A stretch of DNA of 64,000 bases from Gammaproteobacteria bacterium (GCA_004297335.1 SCUD01000158.1:1-64000), one strand, 5' to 3'. Shown: positions 27,912-38,020, numbered from the stretch's first letter. The notes: generated by a model from the letters alone, not told the origin. A program made the numbers and translations.

Positions 27912-28304
27912 TCAGTGCCCGGCGGCGACGAACTCGCCGTATGCGGCCGCATCCATCAGCAGGGCGCTGTCCGGGTCGGCATCCGGGCGCAGGCGCAGGA
28001 TCCAGCCCTGGCCATAGGGATCCTGATTGACGAGCTCCGGCTGGGTCGCCAGCGAATCGTTGCCGGCCAGCACCTCGCCGCCAAGCGGCGCGTAGATGTC
28101 CGAGGCGGCCTTGACGGACTCGACGACCGCACAGGCATCCCCGGCCGACAGCTGGCGGCCAGCCTCGGGCACCTCGACGAAGACCAGGTCGCCGAGCGCG
28201 CCCTGGGCATGATCGGTGATGCCGACCATCAGGCTGCCGTCCGGCAGCGCCCGCACCCACTCGTGGCTCTTCGTATAACGCAGTTCCGCCGGTATTTCGC
28301 TCAT
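27912..28304 (-). CDS. gcvH: Glycine cleavage system H protein
   Basis: This 130-residue lipoyl carrier shuttles the aminomethyl intermediate among the P, T and L proteins. The lipoylation site is Lys in [13 protein letters not shown] (about residue 65), and the family start [11 protein letters not shown] and [14 protein letters not shown] are intact. The length equals the E. coli protein. It lies 13 bp after gcvT and 2 bp before gcvPA. Lipoylation is needed for function; no lipoate enzyme is in the window. Confidence 0.96.
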   Translation of the reverse strand: MSEIPAELRYTKSHEWVRALPDGSLMVGITDHAQGALGDLVFVEVPEAGRQLSAGDACAVVESVKAASDIYAPLGGEVLAGNDSLATQPELVNQDPYGQGWILRLRPDADPDSALLMDAAAYGEFVAAGH

Positions 28305-28317
28305 GTCCCTCTCCGTC

Positions 28318-29406
28318 TCAGAATTCGACCAGGATGCGGCCGTTCCGGACGAACGGCGGCTTGACCACCCGCGCGGGCAACAGGCGCCCGCGGATCTCCA
28401 CTTGAACCATCCCATCCGTTGCCACCGGAAACCGCGCCAGTCCGATGGAACGCTCCAGCGTCGGCGCGAAGGTGCCACTCGTGACCGCGCCCTCCCCGCC
28501 ATCGGCGGCAACCACCCGCTGGTGGCTGCGCAGCACACCGCGCTCCTGCAGCACGAGTCCGGCAAGCCGGCGCCGCGGGCCGACGTGGCGCTGCTCGATC
28601 AACGCTGCCTTGCCGATGAAATCGCGCGCATCGTCCAGCACGACCGTCCAGGCGAGGCCCGATTCGAGCGGTGTCACGCTCTCGTCCATGTCCTGGCCAT
28701 AGAGATTCATGCCGGCCTCGAGGCGCAGCGTATCGCGGGCGCCGAGGCCACAGGGCCGCACTCCGGCGGCGACGAGCGCGGTCCAGAAGGCAGGGGCCTC
28801 CGCAGCCGGCAATGCGACCTCGAAGCCATCCTCGCCGGTGTAGCCGGTGCGCGACACGAACCAGTCCCCGCCGGGCTGGCCGAAGAACGGACGCAGCTCC
28901 GCGGCTGCGGCCATGCAATCCGTGGGCAGCAACGGCAGCGTCTTCGCGCGCGCCTTGGGTCCCTGCACCGCGAGCAGCGCAAGTTCGCGGCGCGCCGTCA
29001 CGGTCACACCCGCCAGGGCGGCGTGGCTGCCGATCCACTCCAGGTCCTTCTCCGCCGTGGCCGCGTTGACCACCAGGCGGAACCAGTCGGGATCGAGACG
29101 GAAGGCAATCAGGTCGTCCAGCACGCCGCCATCCTCGCGCAGCATGCAGGAATAGAGCGCCTTGCCAGGCGCGGTCAGCCGGCCCACGTCGTTGGCGAGC
29201 AGCCGCGCCAGCAGCGCCTGGGTCGCCGGCCCCCGCAGGTCGACGACGCACATGTGCGAGACATCGAAGACGCCGGCATCGCGCCGGACCGCATGATGTT
29301 CCTCGATCTGGGAGCCATAGCCGACCGGCAGGTCCCAGCCGCCGAACTCGACCATGCGCCCGCCGGCCGCACAATGTTGCTCGTAGAGTGGCGTGCGTCG
29401 TCCCAT
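28318..29406 (-). CDS. gcvT: Glycine cleavage system T protein (aminomethyltransferase)
   Basis: This 362-residue enzyme releases ammonia from aminomethyl-GcvH and transfers the methylene group to tetrahydrofolate. Diagnostic segments are [20 protein letters not shown] at residues 5-24, [17 protein letters not shown] and [18 protein letters not shown]. The ATG at 29406 gives the standard N terminus; another ATG 21 bp upstream is less typical. It is the first gene after the tandem glycine riboswitch and terminator, so its expression should respond to glycine. Confidence 0.95.
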   Translation of the reverse strand: MGRRTPLYEQHCAAGGRMVEFGGWDLPVGYGSQIEEHHAVRRDAGVFDVSHMCVVDLRGPATQALLARLLANDVGRLTAPGKALYSCMLREDGGVLDDLIAFRLDPDWFRLVVNAATAEKDLEWIGSHAALAGVTVTARRELALLAVQGPKARAKTLPLLPTDCMAAAAELRPFFGQPGGDWFVSRTGYTGEDGFEVALPAAEAPAFWTALVAAGVRPCGLGARDTLRLEAGMNLYGQDMDESVTPLESGLAWTVVLDDARDFIGKAALIEQRHVGPRRRLAGLVLQERGVLRSHQRVVAADGGEGAVTSGTFAPTLERSIGLARFPVATDGMVQVEIRGRLLPARVVKPPFVRNGRILVEF

Positions 29407-29435
29407 CTTCGCCTGTCCCGGCAGCATCACTGCCT

Positions 29436-29477
29436 GCAAAAACACAAAGGGCGGCGCACCCCACTGGCACGCCGCCC
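29436..29477 (-). terminator. Intrinsic terminator between glycine riboswitch and gcvT
   Basis: On the minus strand GGGCGGCG (29477-29470) pairs with CGCCGCCC (29456-29449), followed by TTTGTGTTTTT. It begins one base after the aptamer-2 closing helix. Extending the stem through G-U and A-U pairs would consume three bases of that helix's 3' strand, so glycine binding could disfavour termination. The direction of switching is an inference. Confidence 0.8.
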
Positions 29478-29655
29478 CTCTGTCCTTGGACCTGAGAGAT
29501 GGGGCTCGCGGGTGACTCCCGCGGCCGCTCCCCTTCGGTGGGCCTGACCAGGCCACTCTCCAGAGTTCGCGAGATCCGGCCGTTCCTGATGCCTGAGCGT
29601 TTCCGGGCGGGTTGCGCCTTCGGCGCCGCATTGCTGCGGACTCTCCGGCTGGATC
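29478..29655 (-). ncRNA. Tandem glycine riboswitch
   Basis: Two adjacent glycine aptamers read on the minus strand. Aptamer 1 (about 29655-29573) is closed by GATCC/GGATC and contains GCCGGAGAGTCC, GCGCCGAAGGCGCAA and a CTCAGGCA segment. Aptamer 2 (about 29565-29478) is closed by CTCTG/CAGAG and contains CTGGAGAGTGG, CCACCGAAGGGG and ATCTCTCAGGTCC. The GGAGAG and CTCTCAGG or CTCAGGC boxes and the CCGAAGG loop are diagnostic. Known tandem glycine riboswitches usually activate gcv genes when glycine is plentiful. It leads gcvT, 71 bp downstream, with a terminator in between. Confidence 0.94.
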
Positions 29656-29672
29656 TCATCGCGAAGGTGCCG

Positions 29673-29702
29673 ATTCTACACGCCTGCGCGCGGCCCCGTC
29701 AC
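29673..29702 (-). promoter_or_regulatory. Candidate promoter for the glycine riboswitch transcript
   Basis: On the minus strand GTGACG (29702-29697) and TAGAAT (29678-29673) are 18 bp apart, placing a start near 29666, just before aptamer 1. The -10 matches consensus at five of six positions; the -35 at four. Confidence 0.5.
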
Positions 29703-29755
29703 GGCGGTATAGTCGCCGTCCAGCCGGAACCCCATGACCCCGGCCCGGAGCGCCG

Positions 29756-31519
29756 ATGAAGCCGCCTGGAGCAATCGTTTCCGCCCTGTGCCTGATCGCG
29801 CTGTTCGCGCCACCGCTGGCCGTGGCCGGGAACGCCGCAGCGGACCTGCACGCACTGTTCGAGCAGGAATGGGAGCGTGATCTCGCCGACGATCCGCTGC
29901 TGGCGACCTACCGCGGCGATCCCCGCTACAACGACCGCTGGCCCGATCTCGCTCCGGAGGCGCGCAGCGCCCGGCGCGCAGCCGACGCCCGCGTGCTCCT
30001 GGAACTTGCGGCCATCCCTCTTTCCGGGCTCGCACCGGCCGACCAGCTCAACCACGAGCTGTTCCGGCACGAGTACCAGGGCCGGGTCGCGGTCGCACCG
30101 TTCCAGCCCGAGGTCTGGTCGATCAGCGCACGCGGCGGGCCGCAGACGCTGAACGAGGTGGCCGAGCAGATGCCCTTCGAGAACACGGCCGATTACGAGG
30201 CCTGGCTGCGCCGGCTCGCCGCCCTGCCGCGTTACCTCGGGCAGTACGCGGCCTTGCTGCGGGACGCTGCCGCCACGGGGCGCACGCAGCCGCGCGTGGT
30301 CATGGAGCGGGTGCTGCCGCAGCTCGAGATGCAGCTGGTCGGGCGGCCGGAGGACAGTGCCTTCTTCGAGCGCTTCCGCGATTTCCCGGACTCGGTGCCG
30401 GAGCAGGACCGGCAGCGACTCAGCGCCCGGGCGCGCACGCTGATTGCCGAGGCGGTGATCCCGGCCTACCGGAGCTTCCACGCGATGTTCCGCGACGAAT
30501 ACCTGCCGGCCTGCCGGACGACGGTCGGCATCAGCGACACGCCGGATGGCGCCGCCTACTACGCCAACCGCGTGCGCCACTTCACGACGACCGACCTCGG
30601 CCCGGAGGAAGTCCACGCCCTCGGCCTCGCGGAAGTCGCCCGCAACCGCGAGGCAATGCTGGCCGTCATGCGCGAGGTCGGCTTCACCGGCACGCTCGGC
30701 GAGTTCTTCTCCTTCCTGCGCAGCGACCCGCGGTTCTATTACCAGACGCCGGAGGAACTCTTCCACGCCTACGTGTACACGGCCAAGATGATCGATCCGG
30801 AGCTGCCGCGGCTGTTCGGACGGCTGTACCGCACGCCCTTCGGGGTGCGGCCCATACCCGCCACCAGCGCGCCCAATACGACGACGGCCTACTACAACGG
30901 CCCGTCGCAGGACGGCACGCGGCCGGGCTGGTACTACGTCAACCTGTACCGGCCCGAAGTCCGCCCGAAGTACGAGATCGAGGTACTGACCGTGCACGAG
31001 GCTGCACCCGGACATCACCTGCAGATCGCGCTCGCGCAGGAGCTGACCGACCTGCCGAAGTTCCGGCGCTTCGCTGATTTCACGGCCTACATCGAGGGCT
31101 GGGCGCTGTACTCGGAGCGGCTCGGCTACGACCTCGGCCTGTACCGGGACCCGTACTCCCGCTTCGGTCAGCTGACCTACGACCAGTGGCGCGCGGTGCG
31201 CCTGGTCGTGGACACCGGCATTCATCACCTGGGCTGGACCCGCCAGCAGGCGATCGACTACTTCCTCGCCAATGCCGCGAAGACCGAGGCCGACGTAATC
31301 AACGAGATCGACCGGTACATCAGCTGGCCAGGCCAGGCGCTGGCCTACAAGATCGGCCAGCTGCGGATTCTCGAACTGCGCGAGCGCGCCCGCACCGCGC
31401 TCGGCCCGCGCTTCGACCTGCGCGCGTTTCACGATGCGGTGCTCGGCAGCGGCGCCGTGCCGCTCGACGTGCTCGAGGCCGGCATCGACACCTGGATCGA
31501 GGCCAGCCGTAAGCCATGA
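29756..31519 (+). CDS. DUF885 family predicted metallopeptidase, exported
   Basis: This 587-residue protein has a signal peptide (about residues 1-24, ending AVA). It matches DUF885, with a zinc-peptidase-like motif [16 protein letters not shown] near residues 413-428 followed by [23 protein letters not shown]. Histidines and the nearby glutamates are likely metal ligands, by analogy with gluzincins. A peptidase or amidase role in the periplasm is a family-level guess. The ATG follows GGAGCGCCG. Its end overlaps ispG as ATGA, so the pair is probably co-transcribed. Confidence 0.86.
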   Translation: MKPPGAIVSALCLIALFAPPLAVAGNAAADLHALFEQEWERDLADDPLLATYRGDPRYNDRWPDLAPEARSARRAADARVLLELAAIPLSGLAPADQLNHELFRHEYQGRVAVAPFQPEVWSISARGGPQTLNEVAEQMPFENTADYEAWLRRLAALPRYLGQYAALLRDAAATGRTQPRVVMERVLPQLEMQLVGRPEDSAFFERFRDFPDSVPEQDRQRLSARARTLIAEAVIPAYRSFHAMFRDEYLPACRTTVGISDTPDGAAYYANRVRHFTTTDLGPEEVHALGLAEVARNREAMLAVMREVGFTGTLGEFFSFLRSDPRFYYQTPEELFHAYVYTAKMIDPELPRLFGRLYRTPFGVRPIPATSAPNTTTAYYNGPSQDGTRPGWYYVNLYRPEVRPKYEIEVLTVHEAAPGHHLQIALAQELTDLPKFRRFADFTAYIEGWALYSERLGYDLGLYRDPYSRFGQLTYDQWRAVRLVVDTGIHHLGWTRQQAIDYFLANAAKTEADVINEIDRYISWPGQALAYKIGQLRILELRERARTALGPRFDLRAFHDAVLGSGAVPLDVLEAGIDTWIEASRKP

Positions 31520-32739
31520 TCCCCGCCCGTCGCCCGACCGTCGCGGTACCGGTCGGCGCCGTCACGATCGGCGGCGGTGCACCCATCGTCGTGCAGTCGA
31601 TGACCAACACCGACACCGCGGACGACGCGGCGACCGCGCGGCAGGTCGCCGAACTGGCGGCGGCCGGCTCCGAGCTGGTCCGCATCACGGTCAACAGCGC
31701 GGCGGCTGCGGCCGCGGTGCCGCGCATCCGCGAACGGCTGCAGGCCGCTGGCCTCAACATCCCGCTGGTTGGTGACTTCCATTTCAACGGCCACAAGCTG
31801 CTGGCGGCGAATCCGGACTGTGCCCAGGCGCTCGACAAGTACCGGATCAATCCTGGCAACGTCGGGCGCGGCAGCCGCCGTGACCCGCAGTTCGCCGCGC
31901 TGATCGAGACCGCCTGCCGCTGGCACAAACCGGTGCGCATCGGCGTCAACTGGGGCAGCCTGGAACCGGAGCTGGTCACCCGCCTGATGGACGAGAACTC
32001 ACGCGCGCGCGCGCCACGCGAGGCGCGTGAGGTACTGCGCGAGGCCGCGGTCACCTCGGCGCTCGCGAGTGCCACGCGGGCCGAGGAGCTCGGCCTGTCG
32101 CACGAGGCCATCGTGATCAGCGCCAAGGTCAGCGGTGTCCAGGACCTGATCGCGATCTACCGCAGCCTGGCCGCACGCTGCGACTACCCGCTGCATCTGG
32201 GGCTGACCGAGGCCGGCATGGGCAGCTCCGGGATCGTTGCCTCGACCGCGGCGCTCGCGGTGCTGCTGCAGGAAGGCATCGGCGACACGATCCGCGTGTC
32301 GCTGACACCCGAGCCAGGCGGTGACCGGAGCCAGGAGGTGCGCGTCGCCCGCGAAATCCTGCAGAGCCTTGGGCTGCGTGCCTTCGTGCCGCGGGTCATT
32401 TCCTGCCCCGGTTGCGGGCGTACGACCAGCGACTATTTCCAGCGGCTCGCGGGGCGCATCCAGGCCTACGTCGAGAGTCGCATGCCGGCCTGGCGCCGCG
32501 ACCACACGGGCGTCGAGGCCATGACGGTTGCGGTGATGGGCTGCGTCGTCAACGGACCCGGGGAAAGCCGGCACGCGGACATCGGCATCAGCCTGCCCGG
32601 AACGGACGAACAGCCGGTCGCCCCGGTCTATGAGGACGGCGAGAAGACCGTGACCCTGAAGGGCGAACGCATCGCCGAGGAGTTCCAGCAACTGCTCGAG
32701 GACTACGTGGCGCGTCGCTATCCGCCGCGCGCCGGCTGA
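31516..32739 (+). CDS. ispG: 4-hydroxy-3-methylbut-2-enyl-diphosphate synthase (IspG/GcpE)
   Basis: This 407-residue iron-sulfur enzyme catalyses the penultimate step of the MEP isoprenoid pathway, converting MEcPP to HMBPP. The family is recognised from [33 protein letters not shown], and the 4Fe-4S cysteines in [10 protein letters not shown] and [10 protein letters not shown]. The start overlaps the DUF885 stop (ATGA). The 3' end overlaps the convergent ubiI-like gene by 22 bp. Electron supply should come from a flavodoxin or ferredoxin encoded elsewhere. Confidence 0.96.
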   Translation: MIPARRPTVAVPVGAVTIGGGAPIVVQSMTNTDTADDAATARQVAELAAAGSELVRITVNSAAAAAAVPRIRERLQAAGLNIPLVGDFHFNGHKLLAANPDCAQALDKYRINPGNVGRGSRRDPQFAALIETACRWHKPVRIGVNWGSLEPELVTRLMDENSRARAPREAREVLREAAVTSALASATRAEELGLSHEAIVISAKVSGVQDLIAIYRSLAARCDYPLHLGLTEAGMGSSGIVASTAALAVLLQEGIGDTIRVSLTPEPGGDRSQEVRVAREILQSLGLRAFVPRVISCPGCGRTTSDYFQRLAGRIQAYVESRMPAWRRDHTGVEAMTVAVMGCVVNGPGESRHADIGISLPGTDEQPVAPVYEDGEKTVTLKGERIAEEFQQLLEDYVARRYPPRAG

Positions 32740-33956
32740 AGCGAGCGCGGCACCTCGCCCGCAAGGCCGAGCGCATGCCGCACCAGCAGCCGCTTCGCGC
32801 CGGGCGTAGCGTCCACCAGACCGAGACCGCGCCGGCGCAGCCACGACTGCAAGGGATCGCTGCCGGCGAACAGCCGCTGGATGGCATCGAGCGCCAGGAT
32901 CATCGGGCCGGTCGCCGCCCGACGCCAGCGCTCGTAACGGCGCAGCACGCGTGGATCACCGGGATCACCGCCAGCGGCGAGCGCAGCACCGAGCACGTCG
33001 GTGAGAGCCGCGACGTCCTGGAGACCGAGGTTGACGCCCTGGCCAGCCAGCGGGTGGACCGTCTGCGCCGCATCACCGACCAGCACGACACGCTCGCCGG
33101 CGTGCCGCAGCGCCTGCCGCAGGCGCAGCGGAAATGCGCGCCGTGAGGTCGTCGGCTCGAGCCGGCCGAGCACGCCGGCCGAGGCCGCGGTCACGCGACG
33201 CGAGAATTCCGCATCATCGAGCGCGACCAGCGCCGCGGCCTCGGCGGACGCCGCGGACCACACCAGCGAGACCCGGCCATCGGCGAGTGGCAGCAACGCC
33301 AGCGGTCCGCCGGCCAGGAAGCGCTGCCACGCGGTATCGCGATGCCAGAGCTCGCAGCCGAGATGGGCAACGATGGCCTGCTGCCGGTAATCATGCTCGC
33401 GCGTCGCAATGCCGGCGAGCTGGCGCGTGACCGAGCCACTGCCATCGGCACCGACCAGCAGCGCCGCCTCGATCCGGCGCCCGTCGCTGGCAGTGACCCG
33501 GATGGCCGCCGGTGATGGCGCCAGCGACGCGAGGCCCGCACCCAGGATCACGACACCGGCCGCCTCGGCACAATCGAGCAGCGCGGCCTGCGCAGTGCGG
33601 TTCTCGACCAGGTGGCCGAGATCTGGCTCGCCGCAGTCGGCTGCATCGAAGCTGAGCGCCCCGGAGCCCCGCGGGGAACCGCGCTCGTCCCAGATGACCA
33701 TGCGCTGGCAGTCGGCGGCGCCGCGGGCTGCGACCGCAGGCCAGGCGCCGCTCTGTTCGAGGAGCCGCTGCGAACTGCGTGAAAGCATCGAGACCCGCAG
33801 GTCGAGCGGCTCGCCGGGGAGCGGGCGCTGCGGCCGGGCCGGTTCCAGCACGACAATCCGCAGGGCGGCGGTCGCTGCAGCGGTCGCGAGCAGTGCCGCG
33901 GTCGCGGCACCGGCCAGGCCCCCGCCGGCGATCACGACATCGAAGTCAGGTCTCAT
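32718..33956 (-). CDS. ubiI: FAD-dependent ubiquinone-biosynthesis hydroxylase (UbiI/VisC-like)
   Basis: This 412-residue flavoprotein belongs to the UbiH/UbiI/UbiF family. It has the FAD-binding [19 protein letters not shown] at residues 5-23 and the family motif [20 protein letters not shown] (about 290-309). By position, after pepP and ubiH with an ATGA overlap, it fits UbiI, the C5 hydroxylase. Motifs alone do not fix which ring position it acts on. The C6 hydroxylase role is taken by Coq7 at 41526-42167, so this window holds three candidate ring hydroxylases, one for each position. Confidence 0.85.
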   Translation of the reverse strand: MRPDFDVVIAGGGLAGAATAALLATAAATAALRIVVLEPARPQRPLPGEPLDLRVSMLSRSSQRLLEQSGAWPAVAARGAADCQRMVIWDERGSPRGSGALSFDAADCGEPDLGHLVENRTAQAALLDCAEAAGVVILGAGLASLAPSPAAIRVTASDGRRIEAALLVGADGSGSVTRQLAGIATREHDYRQQAIVAHLGCELWHRDTAWQRFLAGGPLALLPLADGRVSLVWSAASAEAAALVALDDAEFSRRVTAASAGVLGRLEPTTSRRAFPLRLRQALRHAGERVVLVGDAAQTVHPLAGQGVNLGLQDVAALTDVLGAALAAGGDPGDPRVLRRYERWRRAATGPMILALDAIQRLFAGSDPLQSWLRRRGLGLVDATPGAKRLLVRHALGLAGEVPRSLQPARGG

Positions 33957-35215
33957 GCCGTGGGCCGGTCGGCAACGAGTGGCAGGCCTCGAACCAGACG
34001 CGGCTGCCGGCCGGCCAGGCCCATGAGGCGGCGTCCGAACTCCCGCTTGACCGGACCGGCGAGGTCGAACGCCAGCAATCCGGCACCGCGCGCGACGCGC
34101 AGCAGCCCGCGCTCGCTGCCGAACAGGTCCACGAGCGTGTCGGTGAAGCGGATCGCAAGGCGCCGATCGGCCTCGCGCCACTCGACGTAGCGCTGCAGCA
34201 CATGCCCTGCTCCCGGATCCGCCGCCGGGCCCTGCGCCGCGATCTCATCGGCGAGGATTTCGGCGAGCGTGGCCACGTCGCGCAAAGCAAGGTTGAAGCC
34301 CTGCGCCGCGGCCGGATGCAGGCCCTGCGCCGCATTGCCGACCAGCAGCGCGCGGTCAGCAGCCGTCACTACCGATTCAGTCAGGGCGAGCGGCCAGGCT
34401 TCGCGCCGACCCGCACGCACGAAGCGCCCGAGACGGAAGCCGAAGGCCCGCTGCAGCTCCACGAGGAATGCGGCTTCGTCCAGGGCCAGCACGCGGCAGG
34501 CCTCGCGCTCCGGCAGCGTCCAGACGATGGCCACGCGCCCGGCCGCGACCGGCAGCGCAGCGATCGGTCCGGCCCGGGTGAATCGCTCATGAGCGACGTG
34601 CGCATGGCCGCGCCCGGTCTCGAGGTTGGCGATGATCGCCTGCTGGCCGTACTCGCGGACTCTGGCGGCGATGCCGAGTGCCGACCGCAGCACCGAACCG
34701 GCGCCGTCGGCCGCGACGACCAGGCGCGCCTCGACCATCAGGCCCGTGCTGGTCGCGAGGCGCCGGCCGCCTGGCGCGGATTGCACGCCGGTCGCCGCGG
34801 CGGCGTGCAACTGCAGTCGCGGCAGTTCCGCGGCGCGCTCCCGCAGGGCACGCCCGAGCGCCGCGTTGCCGATCGTGTGGCCGAGCGCCTCGAGTCCCTG
34901 CTCGGCCGCCTCCAGTCGCGCGAAGCCACCGGTGCCCGCATCGGAGACGTGGATGCTGTGAATTGGCGTCGCCTCCGCCGCAATCCCCCGCCAGGCACCG
35001 ATCGCCTCCAGAACCCGGCGGCTGCCCGGAGCGAGCGCCGTCGTGCGTGCGTCCAGGTCCGGTGGATACTGCCGCGCCGGCGGCAGCGGCTCGATCACGA
35101 CCACCGACAGCGGCAGTTCGCCGAGCGCCAGCGCCAGCGACAGGCCGACGAAGCCGCCGCCCGCGATCGCGACGTCACAACGGAGCAGGCCGCCGGACTC
35201 CGCCATCGCGCTCAC
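33953..35215 (-). CDS. ubiH: 2-polyprenyl-6-methoxyphenol hydroxylase UbiH
   Basis: This 420-residue FAD monooxygenase hydroxylates a ubiquinone precursor, in E. coli at C1. Visible are VAIAGGGFVGLSLALALGE (residues 15-33), LDARTTALAPGSRRVLEAIG, VVAADGAGSVLRSALGI and LVGNAAQGLHPAAAQGFNLA. Start choice: GTG at 35215 overlaps pepP stop as GTGA; an ATG at 35206 would remove three residues. The order pepP-ubiH-ubiI matches E. coli. Confidence 0.9.
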   Translation of the reverse strand: MSAMAESGGLLRCDVAIAGGGFVGLSLALALGELPLSVVVIEPLPPARQYPPDLDARTTALAPGSRRVLEAIGAWRGIAAEATPIHSIHVSDAGTGGFARLEAAEQGLEALGHTIGNAALGRALRERAAELPRLQLHAAAATGVQSAPGGRRLATSTGLMVEARLVVAADGAGSVLRSALGIAARVREYGQQAIIANLETGRGHAHVAHERFTRAGPIAALPVAAGRVAIVWTLPEREACRVLALDEAAFLVELQRAFGFRLGRFVRAGRREAWPLALTESVVTAADRALLVGNAAQGLHPAAAQGFNLALRDVATLAEILADEIAAQGPAADPGAGHVLQRYVEWREADRRLAIRFTDTLVDLFGSERGLLRVARGAGLLAFDLAGPVKREFGRRLMGLAGRQPRLVRGLPLVADRPTA

Positions 35216-36537
35216 CGCCGCGCCGGAGCCCGGGCGGCGGCCATCACCCGCTCGATCTCGTCGGGATCCTTCGGCGCGGCCGCTGTCAGCACCTCCGGAT
35301 CACCCTGGGTCACGACGACATCGTCCTCGATGCGCACGCCGATGCCCCACCAGTCCCTGGCCACGCCGCGGGTGCCGGGCGCAATGTAGATGCCGGGCTC
35401 GATGGTCGTGACCATGCCGGGCTCCAGCAGCCGCCACTGCTCACCGACCTTGTACTCGCCGACGTCGTGCACATCCATGCCGATCCAGTGCCCGGTCCGG
35501 TGCATGTAGAAGGGCCGATAGGCCCCGTCACGGATCAGCTTCGCCAGACGCCCCTTGAGCAACCCCAGCCGCACCAGGCCCTGGGTGATGGCATGCACCG
35601 CAGCATCGTGCGGCTCGTTCCAGTGGCAGCCCGGCCGGACCTGCCCGATCGCCGCCAGCTGGGCCGCGAGCACGATTTCATAGACTGCGCGCTGCCGCGG
35701 TGAAAAGCGGCCGCCGACCGGGATCGTACGACTGATGTCCGAGGCGTAGTACTGGTACTCGCAGCCGGCATCGATCAGCAGCAGTTCGCCATCCTGCATC
35801 TGCCGCGAGTTGGCGCGGTAGTGCAGTACGCAGGCATTCGGCCCGCTGCCGACGATCGGATGAAAGGAGGCATCGGCACGGCTGCGGTGAAATTCGTGCA
35901 GGATATCGGCCATCACCTCGTATTCCATCCGGCCCGGAGCCACCGTCCGCATCGCCCGCAGGTGCGCCGCGCAGGCGATCCGGGCGGCACGACGCATCGC
36001 CACGAGCTCGCCCCGGCTCTTGAACACCCGCATCTCATGCAGCGGGTGGTCGAGCGCCACGAACTCCTGCGGTGTGTGCAGCCCGTGCCTGGCCTGGGCA
36101 CGCAGTCCATTGACCCAGCCGATGACCCGCTGGTCGAACTCCGGGTGCGTACCCATGGTGTAGAAGACCCGGGTGCAGCGTTCGAGCAGGCCGGGCAGGA
36201 TCTCGTCAATGTCCTGGATTGGGAAGGCGTCGTCGGCACCATGCAGGGCCACGGCGCCTTCCACGCCGCTGCGCGCGCCATCCCAGGTCTCGCGCGTCGC
36301 ATCACGGTCGCGGACGAAGAGCACGTACTCGCCCTGCGGGCGGCCCGGCACCAGCACGGCGACGGCCTCGGGCTCCGCAAAACCCGTCAGGTAATAGAAG
36401 TCGCTGTCCGGCCGGTACGGATATTCCACGTCACTGTTGCGGTGCCGCACCGGCGCCGCCGGCAGGATCGCGATCGCGCCCCCGCCCATGAGCCGCATCA
36501 GCTGGCGCCGGCGACGGGCGAATTCCTCTTGCCGCAT
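35212..36537 (-). CDS. pepP: Xaa-Pro aminopeptidase PepP
   Basis: This 441-residue M24 metallopeptidase removes N-terminal residues preceding proline. The N-terminal AMP_N domain has NSDVEYPYRPDSDFYYLTGF; the catalytic pita-bread domain shows LLIDAGCEYQYYASDISRT (two metal Asp), HRTGHWIGMDVHD (His), MVTTIEPGIYI (Glu) and IGVRIEDDVVV (Glu). I use the ATG at 36537 preceded by GAGGAG, 7 bp after the ygfB stop. It heads the ubiquinone hydroxylase pair, as in E. coli. Confidence 0.94.
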   Translation of the reverse strand: MRQEEFARRRRQLMRLMGGGAIAILPAAPVRHRNSDVEYPYRPDSDFYYLTGFAEPEAVAVLVPGRPQGEYVLFVRDRDATRETWDGARSGVEGAVALHGADDAFPIQDIDEILPGLLERCTRVFYTMGTHPEFDQRVIGWVNGLRAQARHGLHTPQEFVALDHPLHEMRVFKSRGELVAMRRAARIACAAHLRAMRTVAPGRMEYEVMADILHEFHRSRADASFHPIVGSGPNACVLHYRANSRQMQDGELLLIDAGCEYQYYASDISRTIPVGGRFSPRQRAVYEIVLAAQLAAIGQVRPGCHWNEPHDAAVHAITQGLVRLGLLKGRLAKLIRDGAYRPFYMHRTGHWIGMDVHDVGEYKVGEQWRLLEPGMVTTIEPGIYIAPGTRGVARDWWGIGVRIEDDVVVTQGDPEVLTAAAPKDPDEIERVMAAARAPARR

Positions 36538-36544
36538 GCTCTCC

Positions 36545-37111
36545 TCAGTGTAGTCCGGGTCCGGCCGCGGGCGCTCCGGCAGCATGGCTGGCAAGCTCCT
36601 CGAAGGCCAGCTGCGCGCCGGCGCGCACGAATTCGACGAGTTCGACGTAGGCCTGCTCGCCCTCCTCCGCGGTCGCATCCACCGGCAGGACGGCACGCGC
36701 GATTTCAGCGAAGTCACGCAGGATCTCGGCGACGGTGCCGCCATCCGCCAGCGGCGAACCCGCACCACCGACGCCAATGCCGTACAGGAATCCGCTGCAC
36801 CAGGTTGCCAGTGCCTCGACGCGGGCGCCAAGTGGCGCAGTATCCTCCGGCAGCAGGGGGGTGAATCCGGGATCGCGCGTCCGCAGGGCCTCGCGGGTCT
36901 CCTGGTGCAGCTGCTGCAGCGCCTCGACCGCCAGCCCGCCGGTCACTGGCTCCGCCGCCGCGTCGACGAGTTCACCGACCCACTCGGCGGCGCCCTGGCC
37001 GTCGCGCACGCACAGCGCTCCGCACAGGCAACCATGTGCCTCGGCGGCACTGCTCGCGCTGCCCAGGCCCTCGAGCAGCTGCTGCAGCTCGCAATGGTTC
37101 ATTCCCGCCAT
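36545..37111 (-). CDS. ygfB: YgfB/UPF0149 family protein
   Basis: This 188-residue acidic cytoplasmic protein matches the YgfB family: SAAEAHGCLCGALC near residues 22-35, WCSGFLYGIGVGG and LRDFAEIARA. No enzyme motif is present; in Pseudomonas a YgfB homologue influences gene regulation and beta-lactam tolerance. Either ATG at 37111 or 37102 is possible. It lies 7 bp upstream of pepP, matching the conserved ygfB-pepP-ubiH-ubiI order, and is divergent from the cell-division pair. Confidence 0.88.
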   Translation of the reverse strand: MAGMNHCELQQLLEGLGSASSAAEAHGCLCGALCVRDGQGAAEWVGELVDAAAEPVTGGLAVEALQQLHQETREALRTRDPGFTPLLPEDTAPLGARVEALATWCSGFLYGIGVGGAGSPLADGGTVAEILRDFAEIARAVLPVDATAEEGEQAYVELVEFVRAGAQLAFEELASHAAGAPAAGPGLH

Positions 37112-37233
37112 CCGAGCGGTGCCGGCCCTGGTCCCATGGGCGCATGTTACTCCGCGACCGGCAAGGTCCGCCCGGTACCCCGCGGTCGCAACGCTCGTTG
37201 ACCCGCCGCGCAACCCGGTTTCATAATGGCCCA

Positions 37234-37467
37234 ATGGAAGAAGCCGTGACCAGGGTGGTTCTCGATCGCGAGCTGAAGCGGCTGGAGCGGCGTCTCGACG
37301 AACTGGTCGTGACCGTCGCCCGGCTCAAGGAAGAGAACCGCGCCCTGCGCCAGCGCCAGGACACGCTGACGACGGAGCGGGCGGCGCTGATGCAGAAGAA
37401 CGAGCAGGTCCGCGCCCGGGTCGAGGCCATGATCGGGCGCCTGAAGGCGATGGAAGGCACCACGTGA
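37234..37467 (+). CDS. Small coiled-coil protein (ZapB-like, TIGR02449 type)
   Basis: This 77-residue protein is almost entirely a heptad-patterned coiled coil: LKRLERRLDELVVTVARLKEEN, then QRQDTLTTERAALMQKNEQV. It ends with a 4-bp GTGA overlap into zapA. Short coiled-coil proteins in this position are typical of gammaproteobacteria and resemble ZapB, which binds ZapA and stabilises the FtsZ ring. The ATG at 37234 is used; a GTG four codons later is possible. Confidence 0.78.
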   Translation: MEEAVTRVVLDRELKRLERRLDELVVTVARLKEENRALRQRQDTLTTERAALMQKNEQVRARVEAMIGRLKAMEGTT

Positions 37468-37778
37468 GCGCGGACCTCAGCCGGGTCAGCATCCGGATAC
37501 TCGAGAAGGAGTACCATGTGTCCTGCCCGCCAGAGGAGCGGGCCGCGCTGCTGGATTCGGCCGAGTTCCTGAACCGCAAGATGCGCGAGATCCGCGACAG
37601 CGGCAAGGTGGTCGGCCTCGATCGGATCGCGGTGATGGCGGCGTTGAACATCGCCAACGATCTGCTCCTGGCACGCGGCCGCGACGAGGGCCTCGAAAAG
37701 GACATGGCGGGCCGGCTGCGGACGATGTGCGAGCGTGCTGAATCCGCGCTCGCGCGGGGCCAGCAGCTGGAACTGTGA
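37464..37778 (+). CDS. zapA: Cell division protein ZapA
   Basis: This 104-residue protein crosslinks FtsZ protofilaments. The ZapA fold is recognised from VSIRILEKEYHVSCPPEERAAL at the N terminus, LDRIAVMAALNIANDLLLAR in the middle and a C-terminal coiled coil. It starts at GTG 37464 overlapping the upstream stop. zapA followed by 6S RNA and fau is a conserved gammaproteobacterial arrangement, as seen here. Confidence 0.92.
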   Translation: MSADLSRVSIRILEKEYHVSCPPEERAALLDSAEFLNRKMREIRDSGKVVGLDRIAVMAALNIANDLLLARGRDEGLEKDMAGRLRTMCERAESALARGQQLEL

Positions 37779-37822
37779 GAATGAACGGCGACCCGCGCGC
37801 TGCGCGGGCGTCACGATCTGGC

Positions 37823-38003
37823 GTCGCCTGCGGTGTTCGATGTGGACCTGGGTACCTCTCGACCCTAATGTGAAAGACCCAGGAGCGTGGTCCAGCGGCA
37901 GCATTGTGCAGGTCCGCCTCGCAGCGGAAAGCCTTAAGTGCCGCAACCTGCTCCACCTGTTGCTCCGGATCGAGAGCAGCGGTCCGCAACGGCACAGGCG
38001 GGT
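37823..38003 (+). ncRNA. ssrS: 6S RNA (ssrS)
   Basis: The 240-bp zapA-fau gap holds a sequence matching 6S RNA in place and structure. The ends pair (CGCCTG at 37825-37830 with CAGGCG near 37995-38000). The conserved AAGCCTTAAGTGCCGCAAC region follows a long imperfect hairpin, as in the E. coli RNA. 6S RNA mimics an open promoter and sequesters sigma-70 RNA polymerase in stationary phase. Ends are approximate to about 5 bp. Confidence 0.85.
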
Positions 38004-38020
38004 GACGCCTCTCCTTGCCC

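Noticed and set aside
26404-28017. 537-codon open frame on the plus strand
   Set aside because: It is antisense to gcvPA, gcvPB and gcvH, which carry unambiguous family motifs.
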